DNA of 64,000 bases, from the NCBI GenBank assembly GCA_006226595.1, contig SBGP01000098.1:124001-188000 (forward strand), written 5' to 3'. This stretch comes from Deltaproteobacteria bacterium (GTDB lineage: Bacteria > Myxococcota_A > UBA796 > GCA-2862545). Position 1 is the stretch's first letter. Each line of letters opens with the position of its first letter. The notes under the pieces were generated by a model that was not told the DNA's origin, ran no database searches, and saw nothing but the letters and a program-made list of their open reading frames with translations. Shown here in pieces: positions 8,611-16,447 of this stretch. The translations under genes and the position numbers were made by a program.

Positions 8611-9421
8611 CCACCCCGTCGTGCATCCAGGGTGCGTCGCGGGCATGCTCGACCAGCAGGTCCACGAAGCGGCGCACCCGCTCCGAGAGAAGTCGTCGCT
8701 CTGGAAACACTGCGTAGATCGGGTACGCGGAACCGCTGTCGTCGAGCACGACCAGGGTCCCGGCAGCCAGCGCCTCTCGGCAGAGAAAGCGCGGTAGCCA
8801 TGCCGCGCCGAGACCCGCGATGGCGAGGTCGCGCGCCATCTCCAGGGAGTCGACGCACGCGCGCTCTTCGCTACGCCGAGGGCCCACCGTGAGCGGGTCC
8901 CGGTCACCCGTCGGTGCAGCCACCTGCACCGAACGGGCCTCGCCCAGCTTTCGGGCGACGAGTGTCGAGGGTGCGAGTGGACCGACGCGAATGCCGAGGT
9001 CGAAACCCTCCTCGACCAGATCGACGCGGCGCTCCGTGTGCACCACGTCGACCCGGACCTCGGGGTGCGTCCGCAGGTATTCGACGAGCACGGGGGCCAG
9101 AAACAGGGTCCCGAACAGCCTCGGACAGGTGACCCGCAAAAGGCCGTGCGGCCGGGCAGCCGCGGCCGCGACCGCGAGCTCCGCCTCTCGTAGATCCGCG
9201 AGGATCCGTCGGCAGTGCTGGGCGTAGTCGGCGCGGGCCTCCGTCGCGCGCACCGTTCGGGTGGTCCGCTGGAGCAGCCGCACGCCCAGGCGTGACTCGA
9301 GCCTGCGTACGCGCGTGCTCACCGCCGCCTTCGACAGCCCGAGCTCAGCGGCCGCCTCGGTGAACGAGCGCAGCGAGGCGACGCGCTCGAAGACACGCAT
9401 GTCATCGAGATTGTTTTCCAT
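8600..9421 (-). CDS. LysR-family transcriptional regulator, shortened effector domain
   Basis: 273 residues. The N-terminal winged helix is canonical: MRVFERVASLRSFTEAAAEL, SKAAVSTRVRRLESRLGVRLLQRTTR. The effector domain begins normally (LRVTCPRLFGTLFLAPVLVEYL, DLVEEGFDLGIRVG), then passes from VQVAAPTGDRDPL almost directly to ARDLAIAGLGAAWLP. About 40-50 residues usual in this family appear to be missing there. The start at 9421 is preferred; an ATG at 9442 is also possible, and neither has a clear binding site. Divergent from the SRPBCC gene 63 bases away, which is the likely regulated target and shared operator region. Confidence 0.85.
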   Translation of the reverse strand: MENNLDDMRVFERVASLRSFTEAAAELGLSKAAVSTRVRRLESRLGVRLLQRTTRTVRATEARADYAQHCRRILADLREAELAVAAAAARPHGLLRVTCPRLFGTLFLAPVLVEYLRTHPEVRVDVVHTERRVDLVEEGFDLGIRVGPLAPSTLVARKLGEARSVQVAAPTGDRDPLTVGPRRSEERACVDSLEMARDLAIAGLGAAWLPRFLCREALAAGTLVVLDDSGSAYPIYAVFPERRLLSERVRRFVDLLVEHARDAPWMHDGVATP

Positions 9422-9484
9422 GGCGAACAAGTTGTTTGGCATTGCACGCTTTGTCAACGCCTTGCCGCGTCCTATGACGACTCC

Positions 9485-9922
9485 ATGGACACCACGGCCA
9501 CCATCGACATCGCTGCGCCGCCACAGGTCGTGTTCGACTACGTGGCGGACTTTGAGAACAACCCACACTGGCAAGGTGGGATGGAGAGCTGTCGCTGGAC
9601 GTCCCCGCCGCCTCTCGCCGTCGGGTCGACCTACGAGCAGCGCGCGTCCTTCCTGGGTCGCACCATCCTCACCACCTTCGAGGTCACCGCCTACGAGCCG
9701 GGCCACTCGATTCGCATCGAGAGCGTGGTGAGTACGTTTCCGATTCAGGTGACGCGCACCGTGGAGCCCCTCGACGGAGGGGGCGCGAGGGTCACCGCAC
9801 AGGTGAGCGGCCAACCGCCGTGGTACCTGCGCCTGCCGGGAATGGCCACGCTGATGCGCCGTGCCATCGCTGCGGACTACACGCGCCTTCGCCAGGTGCT
9901 CGAGCGCCACCCGACGACCTGA
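9485..9922 (+). CDS. SRPBCC / polyketide-cyclase-like protein
   Basis: 145 residues starting MDTTATIDIAAPPQVVFDYV. The pattern of an N-terminal strand, then PQVVFDYVADFENNPHW, beta strands with GSTYEQRASFLGR and YEPGHSIRIES, and a C-terminal helix (AIAADYTRLRQVLE) is that of the START/SRPBCC fold, which binds hydrophobic ligands. It is divergently oriented to a LysR regulator, suggesting ligand-responsive control. The ligand is unknown and enzyme activity is not implied. Confidence 0.8.
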   Translation: MDTTATIDIAAPPQVVFDYVADFENNPHWQGGMESCRWTSPPPLAVGSTYEQRASFLGRTILTTFEVTAYEPGHSIRIESVVSTFPIQVTRTVEPLDGGGARVTAQVSGQPPWYLRLPGMATLMRRAIAADYTRLRQVLERHPTT

Positions 9923-9946
9923 GATCCGCTTCGGACCTGCCTGTGG

Positions 9947-9960
9947 GGGGCTCGAGCCCC
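9947..9960. terminator. 14-base perfect palindrome between convergent genes
   Basis: GGGGCTCGAGCCCC lies 24 bases after the SRPBCC stop and ~150 bases beyond the end of the convergent acyl-CoA dehydrogenase. It can form a GC hairpin with a tight loop. A bidirectional terminator is the simplest reading; there is no T-run. Confidence 0.4.
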
Positions 9961-10108
9961 TGAGACGCGGGCCAGGACAGCCGGACGAGTCGTCCCCCGC
10001 CGGTGGCAGTCGCCTCTCCGGTGGGGGAAGCCCTCGCGGACCTGGCCGTTCCATCCCTCGACCTTCCTCGACGACATCCGCCGCCCGAGCTCGAAGGACT
10101 GACCGGCG

Positions 10109-11278
10109 CTACTCCATGCCGTACGAGTTGAACTTCCAGATGATCTCTTTCATGATCTCGGAGGTTCCACCGCCAATCGTGAGCAGTCGCACGTCGCGGT
10201 ACGCCCGCGCGATGTCGTACTCCTCGATGAAGCCCGCACCACCGTGCACCTGCAGGCAGTCGTAGATCACCTTCTGCGCCAGATCGGTGGAGAAGAGCTT
10301 GGCGGCGCTGACCAGTCGGGTCGGCTCCTTGCCGCTCACCATCTGCTCGCAAGCGCGGGCCATGAGGGCTCGGCTCGCCTCGAGCGACGCGATGTGGTTC
10401 GCGAAGGTGTGGCGCCACACCTGGAACTTGTTGAGGTTGCGACCGAAGGCGCTGCGCTCGTCACCGAACTTCATGGCGTCGGACAGCGCGATCTCCATGG
10501 TCATGTTCGCCGTGACCGCGGCGGTCAGCCGCTCGCCCTGGAAGTTCTGCATGATGTAGATGAAGCCGCCGTTCTCGGCCCCGAGCAGGTTGCGCTGGGG
10601 GATGCGGCAGTTGTCGAAGTGCAGCTCGCACGAGTCCACGGCGCGGGTGCCCAGCTTGTCGAGCTTGCGACCGACCGAGAAACCGGGGGTGTCCGTCGGG
10701 AACAGCACCAGCGAGATACCGCCGTGTCCGGCGTCACCGGTGCGTACCGCGAGGGTGATGAAGTCCGCGAAGGCACCGTTGGTGATGTAGGTCTTGGCGC
10801 CATTGATGATGTAGTCGGAGCCGTCCTTCTTCGCGGTGGTGGTGATCGCGGCCACATCGGAGCCACAGTCGGGCTCGGAGACGCCGAGCGCCGCCACCTT
10901 CTCGCCGCGGATCACGGGGGCGAGGAACTCCTCTTGCTGCTCTTTGGTGCCGATCTCGGCGATGATCGGCGTCGCCATGTCGGTATCGACGAGGAGCGAC
11001 ATCACCAGGCCCGCGTTGCGCGCCCAGCTCACGCCCTCCTGGAAGGCGAGCGTGTACCACCAGTCGAGGCCGAGCCCCCCGAGCTCCTCGGGGAAGCGAA
11101 TGCCCAGCGCGCCGAGCTCGGCGAGCTGCTTGAACACCTCGCGGGGGAACTCGCCCGCCTTGTCCCACTCGTGGCGGTACGGCGCGAGCTCGCGTTCCGC
11201 GAAGTCGCGGATCGTGTTGCGAAAGGCGACGTGCTCGTCGGTGAACTGCGGGTACTCGGCGAGGCAGAGGCTGGGCAT
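10109..11278 (-). CDS. Acyl-CoA dehydrogenase
   Basis: 389 residues, the usual size. AAGGAG precedes the ATG. Family signatures are intact: FTDEHVAFRNTIRDFAERELAP at the N-terminus, FPEELGGLGL, GVSEPDCGSDVAAI for FAD/substrate binding, GERLTAAVTANMTMEIALSDA, and QVHGGAGFIEEYDIARAYRDVR near the C-terminus, where the catalytic Glu region and the IGGGTSEIMKEII ending lie. It oxidises an acyl-CoA to the enoyl-CoA using FAD and electron-transfer flavoprotein. Chain-length preference cannot be read. A thiolase gene lies ~8 kb away, but no beta-oxidation operon is present. Confidence 0.93.
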   Translation of the reverse strand: MPSLCLAEYPQFTDEHVAFRNTIRDFAERELAPYRHEWDKAGEFPREVFKQLAELGALGIRFPEELGGLGLDWWYTLAFQEGVSWARNAGLVMSLLVDTDMATPIIAEIGTKEQQEEFLAPVIRGEKVAALGVSEPDCGSDVAAITTTAKKDGSDYIINGAKTYITNGAFADFITLAVRTGDAGHGGISLVLFPTDTPGFSVGRKLDKLGTRAVDSCELHFDNCRIPQRNLLGAENGGFIYIMQNFQGERLTAAVTANMTMEIALSDAMKFGDERSAFGRNLNKFQVWRHTFANHIASLEASRALMARACEQMVSGKEPTRLVSAAKLFSTDLAQKVIYDCLQVHGGAGFIEEYDIARAYRDVRLLTIGGGTSEIMKEIIWKFNSYGME

Positions 11279-11404
11279 GCTGAACGCTCCTTCACTGGAC
11301 GAGATCCGTAGCATGGGAGCGGCACCTTGCGCCATACGGACGCGTATGGAAAGTGTCGACGATGCCGGAGACCCTCCCGCGCGGGCTATGGTCGGCGCCG
11401 TGAG

Positions 11405-12748
11405 GTGAGCGTGGGTCCAGCCGGACGCGCAGCGTTGGCTGCGGGCATCACGGGCATCGGCGGTGCGCTGCTCGCCCTTGACGTGCCCGCCTGGAACACG
11501 CTGTGGTTCCTGTTCGCGTGGACGGGCTGGCTGCTCGCCGTCGACGCGACGATCGACGTGATCCAGGGTCACTCGTTCGTCCACGGACGCCGGCGAGAGC
11601 TCGGTGCGATGCTCGTGTGGTCGGTCCCCTACTGGTGCCTGTTCGAGGGCTACAACCTGGTGCTCGACAACTGGACCTATGTGTTCCTGCCGCGCTCCGA
11701 GTGGGCACAAGCGGCGTTCGCGACCCTCGCGTTCGCAACGGTCCTGCCGGCATGCTTCTTCCACGCCGAGCTGCTCAAGGCCCTGGGTCTCGCGGAACGC
11801 GTGCGCTGGCGCCCCCTTCGCGTCACGCCGGTGATCGAGGTCAGCGTCGCGCTCTTCGGCCTCGCGTGCGCAGTGCTCCCACTCGTCGCACCACGCTGGG
11901 CATTCCCGCTGGTATGGGGCGCGACCCTCGGCATCCCGGAAGTCATCAACCGCCGCGTCGGTGCGCCATCCCTGCTTGCCGATCTGGAGCAAGGCCGTCC
12001 CGCGCGCTTCCTGCGCTTGCTCGCCGGCGGGCTGATCGCCGGCGGCGTGTGGGAGGGCCTGAACTTCTTCGCACGCGCGAAGTGGGTGTACACGGTGCCC
12101 GGCTTCGAGGAGTGGAAGCTGTTCGAGATGCCGCTCCTCGGCTTCCTCGGGTTTCCGGTGCTCGCCGTGGAGGCGTTCAGCGGGTACGCGCTGCTCTGCT
12201 TCTTCGTTCGCGGGGGTCGACACTGGGAACTTCCGGACGCCGATCAGCGCGAGCGGCGCATTCCCTCGGGGCATCACGCCCGCGCGATGCTGATCCTCGT
12301 CGCGTTCTCGTGGTTCGCGGAGCTGTACCCGCTCGACCCGGCGGTCCTCGCGCGCAGACCGCTGCTCGACGAACTCGACGAGCTCCGCGAGGAGGACCGC
12401 ATGGCTCTCGCGCGTCACGGGCTGTCGACGCCGGAGCGCTTGGCGCGGGCCGTCGCGCGGGATGGCCTGAGCACGACCGCGAGCGTGACCGGGGTGGACG
12501 CGGCACGCCTGGGACCCGCCTCGACGCAGGCCGCACTCGCGCTCCACAAGGGCATGGGCACGGTGATGGCGGGCATGCTCCTCGCCCTCGGCTACGAGAC
12601 CGCCGCCGACCTGGCGGTCGCCGATCCCGAGCAGCTCCACGCCGCCCTCACCCGACGCGCCCACGAGCAGGGACATCGCCCACCGACGCTCGCCCAGGTG
12701 AAGGTCTGGCTTCGAGCCGCGCGCCTGACCGGCGAGATCCGCCGATGA
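11405..12748 (+). CDS. Multi-pass membrane protein with internal duplication and C-terminal HhH (DUF4332-like) domain
   Basis: About 447 residues; the start is uncertain (GTG at 11405 or 11411). The first ~300 residues contain roughly nine membrane spans. Two related blocks, LFEGYNLVLDNWTYVFLP and VWEGLNFFARAKWVYTVP, show an internal duplication; the second is followed by EEWKLFEMPLLGFLGFP. From memory similar blocks occur in a family of uncharacterised bacterial membrane proteins. The last ~130 residues hold helix-hairpin-helix-like segments (RHGLSTPERLARAVARDG, ALGYETAADLAVADPEQL) like DUF4332 domains. Function unknown. Its TGA stop is the first part of a perfect CTTAC palindrome. Confidence 0.7.
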   Translation: MSVGPAGRAALAAGITGIGGALLALDVPAWNTLWFLFAWTGWLLAVDATIDVIQGHSFVHGRRRELGAMLVWSVPYWCLFEGYNLVLDNWTYVFLPRSEWAQAAFATLAFATVLPACFFHAELLKALGLAERVRWRPLRVTPVIEVSVALFGLACAVLPLVAPRWAFPLVWGATLGIPEVINRRVGAPSLLADLEQGRPARFLRLLAGGLIAGGVWEGLNFFARAKWVYTVPGFEEWKLFEMPLLGFLGFPVLAVEAFSGYALLCFFVRGGRHWELPDADQRERRIPSGHHARAMLILVAFSWFAELYPLDPAVLARRPLLDELDELREEDRMALARHGLSTPERLARAVARDGLSTTASVTGVDAARLGPASTQAALALHKGMGTVMAGMLLALGYETAADLAVADPEQLHAALTRRAHEQGHRPPTLAQVKVWLRAARLTGEIRR

Positions 12749-12761
12749 CTTACACCGTAAG
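12746..12761. repeat. CTTAC-NNN-GTAAG palindrome on a stop codon (perfect arms)
   Basis: TGACTTACACCGTAAG: the TGA is the stop of the preceding membrane/HhH gene and the next 13 bases are a palindrome with 5-base arms CTTAC and GTAAG. It is followed by GC-rich sequence up to the lipase-like gene. Confidence 0.8.
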
Positions 12762-12863
12762 CGGCGCTATACGCTCACCGACCCGGCGCACGCAGCCTCC
12801 GACCGACGCCAGGTCGTAGCCTGGCCCGCGAAGGCGGGTAATAGCTGCCTTCCGGAGACCGCC

Positions 12864-13556
12864 ATGCCAAAGCGCGACATCCTCAAGGCCGCCGCGACCG
12901 AGACCTTGCTCACCGTACGGGCGGGCATGTACCCGCTGGCGCGGCTGCGACCGATGCCCAAGCCCGGAGCGGGCACCCATCCGCCGGTGCTGCTGGTCCA
13001 TGGCTACCTCGGCCACCGCGACATGCTCCGTCCCCTCGCCCGCCGCCTGTACACCGAGGGCTGGCCCACCGTGGAGAGGCTCGGCTACCGAAGCACCGTC
13101 GCCCGTCTCGAGGACGTGGTGGACCACATCCGCGACGCGGCTGTGCCGCTCGCCGAGGCACATGGCGGTCCCATCGACCTCGTCGGCCACTCGCTCGGCG
13201 CGGTTGCGAGCCGCGCGTGGATCAAGGCACTCGGCGGCGACCGCTACGTGCGGCGCTTCGTCTCGCTCGGGGGCCCACACGCCGGTACGTCCTGGTACTT
13301 CCTGTCGCCACCGTGGCTGCACGAGGCCCTGAAGCCCGACGGCCCCTGGGCTCGCCTGCTCAACGAGGGTCCGGAGCCCGTGCCGACGACCGTGGTGCGC
13401 GCCCGCTACGACCATCAGGTGTTCCCGCCGCAGCGCGCACGCATCGACGGCGTGCACGAGGTCGTCATCGGCGGCTACGGGCACAACGGTATGCTGTGGT
13501 CTCCTCAGGCCCACGCAGCCGTCATCGACGCGCTCACGGAGGACGACGTTGGCTGA
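12864..13556 (+). CDS. Lipase-like alpha/beta hydrolase
   Basis: 230 residues. PPVLLVHGYLGHRDM gives the oxyanion/HG motif, IDLVGHSLGAVASR holds the nucleophile Ser (G-H-S-L-G), VVRARYDHQVFP supplies a plausible catalytic Asp, and IGGYGHNGML the His. The order fits triacylglycerol-lipase/esterase enzymes. There is no clear signal peptide, so it may be cytoplasmic. Its end overlaps the start of the next gene by eight bases, implying a two-gene operon. Confidence 0.87.
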   Translation: MPKRDILKAAATETLLTVRAGMYPLARLRPMPKPGAGTHPPVLLVHGYLGHRDMLRPLARRLYTEGWPTVERLGYRSTVARLEDVVDHIRDAAVPLAEAHGGPIDLVGHSLGAVASRAWIKALGGDRYVRRFVSLGGPHAGTSWYFLSPPWLHEALKPDGPWARLLNEGPEPVPTTVVRARYDHQVFPPQRARIDGVHEVVIGGYGHNGMLWSPQAHAAVIDALTEDDVG

Positions 13557-14097
13557 CCATCCCTTCTCCGGCATCGACTTCCACGCGCTGATCGAGCAGC
13601 CCATCCCCGAGCTCGACCGGGTGATGCAGCATGGCGCGACGCCAACCGCGACCCAGCTCGCCGGCTTCGAGTTTCGCGGGTACAACCCACCGACATTCGC
13701 GCGCGTGCTCGGCTTCCAGAAGTTCATGAAGGGCTTCTTCGTCGACGAGGATGGCAAGCTCGCCGGCTACAACGTCGTCGTGAAGAACGTGCGCGGCGGG
13801 CCGCACGCCCCCTGGGAGCCGTCGCGGCCAGGAACCGCGGGTCGGCACGGCTACTACGACGTGCAGCCAGTCTCCCCCGGCGACCGCTACGACGCCTTCG
13901 AGAATGCCGTGCTGCTCAACTACGGCTCGGGTCGGAACTTCGTGCTCAATCCCGAGGGCCGTATTCGCGACTACCTCGTACAGGTCGATCCCGAGAACCC
14001 CGACCTGTTCCTGGGCAAGGCCTACATCGAGCTCGGTCTGTTCCGCGTGTTCAGCAACTTCTTCATCCTCGACCGCGAGCGCCCGGCCCCACGCTAA
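13549..14097 (+). CDS. Conserved unknown protein paired with the lipase
   Basis: 182 residues starting at a TTG that overlaps the lipase stop; GGAGG lies six bases upstream. Readable blocks include PIPELDRVMQHGATP, LAGFEFRGYNPP, GFQKFMKGFFVDEDGKLAGYN, HGYYDVQPVSP, RDYLVQVDPENPDLFLGKAY and FFILDRERP. I recall these as a conserved uncharacterised myxobacterial protein, but cannot name a function. No signal peptide or membrane span. Coupling to the lipase suggests action on the same lipid or ester substrate. Confidence 0.75.
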   Translation: MADHPFSGIDFHALIEQPIPELDRVMQHGATPTATQLAGFEFRGYNPPTFARVLGFQKFMKGFFVDEDGKLAGYNVVVKNVRGGPHAPWEPSRPGTAGRHGYYDVQPVSPGDRYDAFENAVLLNYGSGRNFVLNPEGRIRDYLVQVDPENPDLFLGKAYIELGLFRVFSNFFILDRERPAPR

Positions 14098-14138
14098 GCC
14101 CGGCTCGACGCCCTCTCGCGGTGACACACCGCCCCCGG

Positions 14139-14166
14139 CCCCTGGAAAATGCGGTATTTACAGGGG
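14139..14166. promoter_or_regulatory. Operator-like inverted repeat upstream of the kinase
   Basis: Arms CCCCTG and CAGGGG, extended inward by AAA/TTT after one mismatch, flank an AT-rich centre in a GC-rich region. The centre covers an in-frame ATG at 14149, so the repeat argues that the real kinase start is the downstream GTG at 14176. The binding factor is unknown. Confidence 0.45.
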
Positions 14167-14175
14167 AACTGTTGC

Positions 14176-16284
14176 GTGGGGGAAGCGCTGTCTGCCGAGT
14201 CTGTCTTTCCGCTACCCGCCCGCGTGGGCGCGTATCGACCGCTAGCGCGCATCGGAAGAGGCGGCGTTGCCGATGTGTACGCCGCCATCGACCCGCTCGG
14301 TGAGCTGCGCGCCCTGAAGGTTCAGCACACGCGCTCCACCACTGGCCGTGAGGCGCTGCAGCGCGAGTTCCAGATCCAGGCCTGGGTCGAGCACCCGGCA
14401 CTGGTCACGGCGTTCGACACCGGCGTGCTCGACGATGGGCGTGGATGGATCGCGCTGGAGCACGTCGATGGCGTGGTTGCGCGGCGATGGGTCGGGGACG
14501 AACGCGTGAGCGGCACCCTGCGCGCGTGGCGCACCCTCCACGTGATCGGGCAAGTCGCGCACGCCCTCGAGGCCCTCCACGCGCGCGGGCTGGTGCACGC
14601 CGACATCAAGCCCTCGAACCTGCTGGTTCAGGCCGACGGCACCGCACGACTCATGGACCTGGGCATGGCGCGCCTGGTCGACGGGGACTGGGTTCGGCAG
14701 GGGCACTTCGCCGGCACGCGACGCTATGCCTCCCCGGAGCAGCTGCGAGGCGACGCGCTCACCCCAGCCGCCGACGTGTTCGCACTCGGCGCCACCACCT
14801 ACGCCCTGCTTCGCGGGAGCTCCCCGTTCGGAAACGAGCTCGAGCGCACCGACGCCCCTCCCCCACCCCGGCTCAGGGGCATTCACCCGCTGCTTGCCGA
14901 GCTCCTGCTCGCGACCCTGGAGAGCGACCCCGCCGCCCGTCCCGCGCTCGACGAGCTCACCGAGATGCTCGACGAGCTCGAGCCGCCCGAAGAAGCCGTC
15001 GCGCCCGCCGAGCCCCCGCCGACCGTCGCGTTCTTGCCTTCGCACGAGCAGCTGCAGGCGTTGTTGGCCATCGCCGGCGAACCGGTCGAGGTCCGCGTGC
15101 TGGCCGAAGCGACCGCGACCGACGCCGAGACGCTCGTCCCGCTACTCGACGATCTGGCGGCGGGAGGACTCGCGGACCGGGACGGCGCGTCGTGGTTCAC
15201 GGAGCAGGCTCCGCCCCCGCGTGCCGCATGGAACGACGCCCTCGCCGAGGCACTGCTCCAAGGGCTCGACCCCTGGCCATCGCTCGCCCGCGCCCATGCG
15301 CTGCATCATCTCGATCGTACGGAGGAGGCCGCCGCAGAGGCCCTGCGCGCGGGACGCGTGAGCTCGCGCCTGGCCCAGGTGCCACACCCCGGCCTCGCGA
15401 AGCTCCGCACCGCTCGACGGGTCCAGGCGGACCGCTCCCTGCTCGACGACCACGCGCACCCATCGCTCGCCCCCACCGAGGACACGCCCCTGGGTCGCGG
15501 CTTTCGCGCAGCACGTCGCGGAGAGGGCGCGCAGGCGCTGAGGCTCGCTGCGGCGGCGCTCGCCGAGGGCGCCGCCCCCGCGCCACTGGCGATGCTCCGC
15601 GCTCGTGGCCTGCTCCTGAGCGGCCGACACTCGTCGGCCAGGCGGCTCCTCGAACAGGCAGTGAAGCCCGCGGGAGAACGGGTGGACCGCTGCCTGCTCC
15701 TCATCGAGCTCGCCAGCGTCGAGCACCAACTCGGCCGAAACCAGCTCGCCCGAGACCTGCTGCGACGCGCGCGAGGCACCCTGCCCGCTCGACCGTCGAA
15801 TCTGCTGCTCGCGCGATGGCTGCGCGTCCAGGGCGAGATCGACGCGGCCACGGGTCGTCCACCAGCCGCGGATCTCCTCCGCGAAGCCTGGGTCGCCGCA
15901 CCCGAGGGTGGCGACGCTCGCGTGCTGTCCGCGCTCGACGTGCTCGCCCGCCGCGACCAACCGGCCGACCGCGAGAGGGAGGAGGCCATCGTCGCGGCCA
16001 CGCGCCCCGGCGAGGACCTCCCGGACCTCGCCTCCGCCCTGGCCCTCTCCATCCACATCACGGGCGCACTGCCCGAGGTCCCCGTCGACGTCGCGGCCTG
16101 GCTCGAGCGGCCCGGCGCAGAGCGCTGGCAACTCCAACTGCTGCTCGCCGCGATGGAACGCGCGCCGACCGCGGCCCTCGAAGCGCAAGTCCGGAGCACC
16201 GCGCGGCGCATGCTCGCGGCGTGGTCTCGCGAAGATGCCCACGTCTTCCGGCGGCACCCGCGATGGGAGCCCTGGCTTCGGTGA
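14176..16284 (+). CDS. Serine/threonine protein kinase with C-terminal helical repeat region
   Basis: About 702 residues from the GTG at 14176; AGGGGA lies eight bases upstream. An ATG at 14149 would add nine odd residues. The kinase domain (about residues 15-270) has the glycine loop IGRGGVADVY, ATP-anchoring Lys48 in ALKVQ, catalytic loop HADIKPSN (Asp143, Lys145, Asn148) and DLG (Asp161) in place of DFG. The usual HRD Arg is Ala, but catalytic residues are kept, so activity is likely. FAGTRRYASPEQL marks the substrate loop. The remaining ~430 residues are Ala-rich helices resembling TPR-like solenoids, probably for partner binding. No membrane span seen. Next gene: a putative effector. Confidence 0.88.
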   Translation: MGEALSAESVFPLPARVGAYRPLARIGRGGVADVYAAIDPLGELRALKVQHTRSTTGREALQREFQIQAWVEHPALVTAFDTGVLDDGRGWIALEHVDGVVARRWVGDERVSGTLRAWRTLHVIGQVAHALEALHARGLVHADIKPSNLLVQADGTARLMDLGMARLVDGDWVRQGHFAGTRRYASPEQLRGDALTPAADVFALGATTYALLRGSSPFGNELERTDAPPPPRLRGIHPLLAELLLATLESDPAARPALDELTEMLDELEPPEEAVAPAEPPPTVAFLPSHEQLQALLAIAGEPVEVRVLAEATATDAETLVPLLDDLAAGGLADRDGASWFTEQAPPPRAAWNDALAEALLQGLDPWPSLARAHALHHLDRTEEAAAEALRAGRVSSRLAQVPHPGLAKLRTARRVQADRSLLDDHAHPSLAPTEDTPLGRGFRAARRGEGAQALRLAAAALAEGAAPAPLAMLRARGLLLSGRHSSARRLLEQAVKPAGERVDRCLLLIELASVEHQLGRNQLARDLLRRARGTLPARPSNLLLARWLRVQGEIDAATGRPPAADLLREAWVAAPEGGDARVLSALDVLARRDQPADREREEAIVAATRPGEDLPDLASALALSIHITGALPEVPVDVAAWLERPGAERWQLQLLLAAMERAPTAALEAQVRSTARRMLAAWSREDAHVFRRHPRWEPWLR

Positions 16285-16447
16285 TCGCCACGTGATGGGA
16301 CAGGCCGCGTCCCGCCTCACCGCGAAGCGGCTGCGAACCGAGGTTCCACCCCAGAAAATCGTGGCCTGGCGCCGAGGACGCGGTAAATTGTACGGGTACC
16401 ACTCCTCGGTCCACACACATCGCGATCGATTCGCACCAGAGGCTGCC

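Noticed and set aside
14445-16295. A 616-codon frame in the kinase region
   Set aside because: Shadow of the serine/threonine kinase gene, with Arg-rich composition.
16295-16447. N-terminal extension of the 16.4-kb protein from the ATG at 16295
   Set aside because: The second half of this stretch has low third-position GC and reads more like leader sequence; the TTG at 16448 is preferred but not proven.
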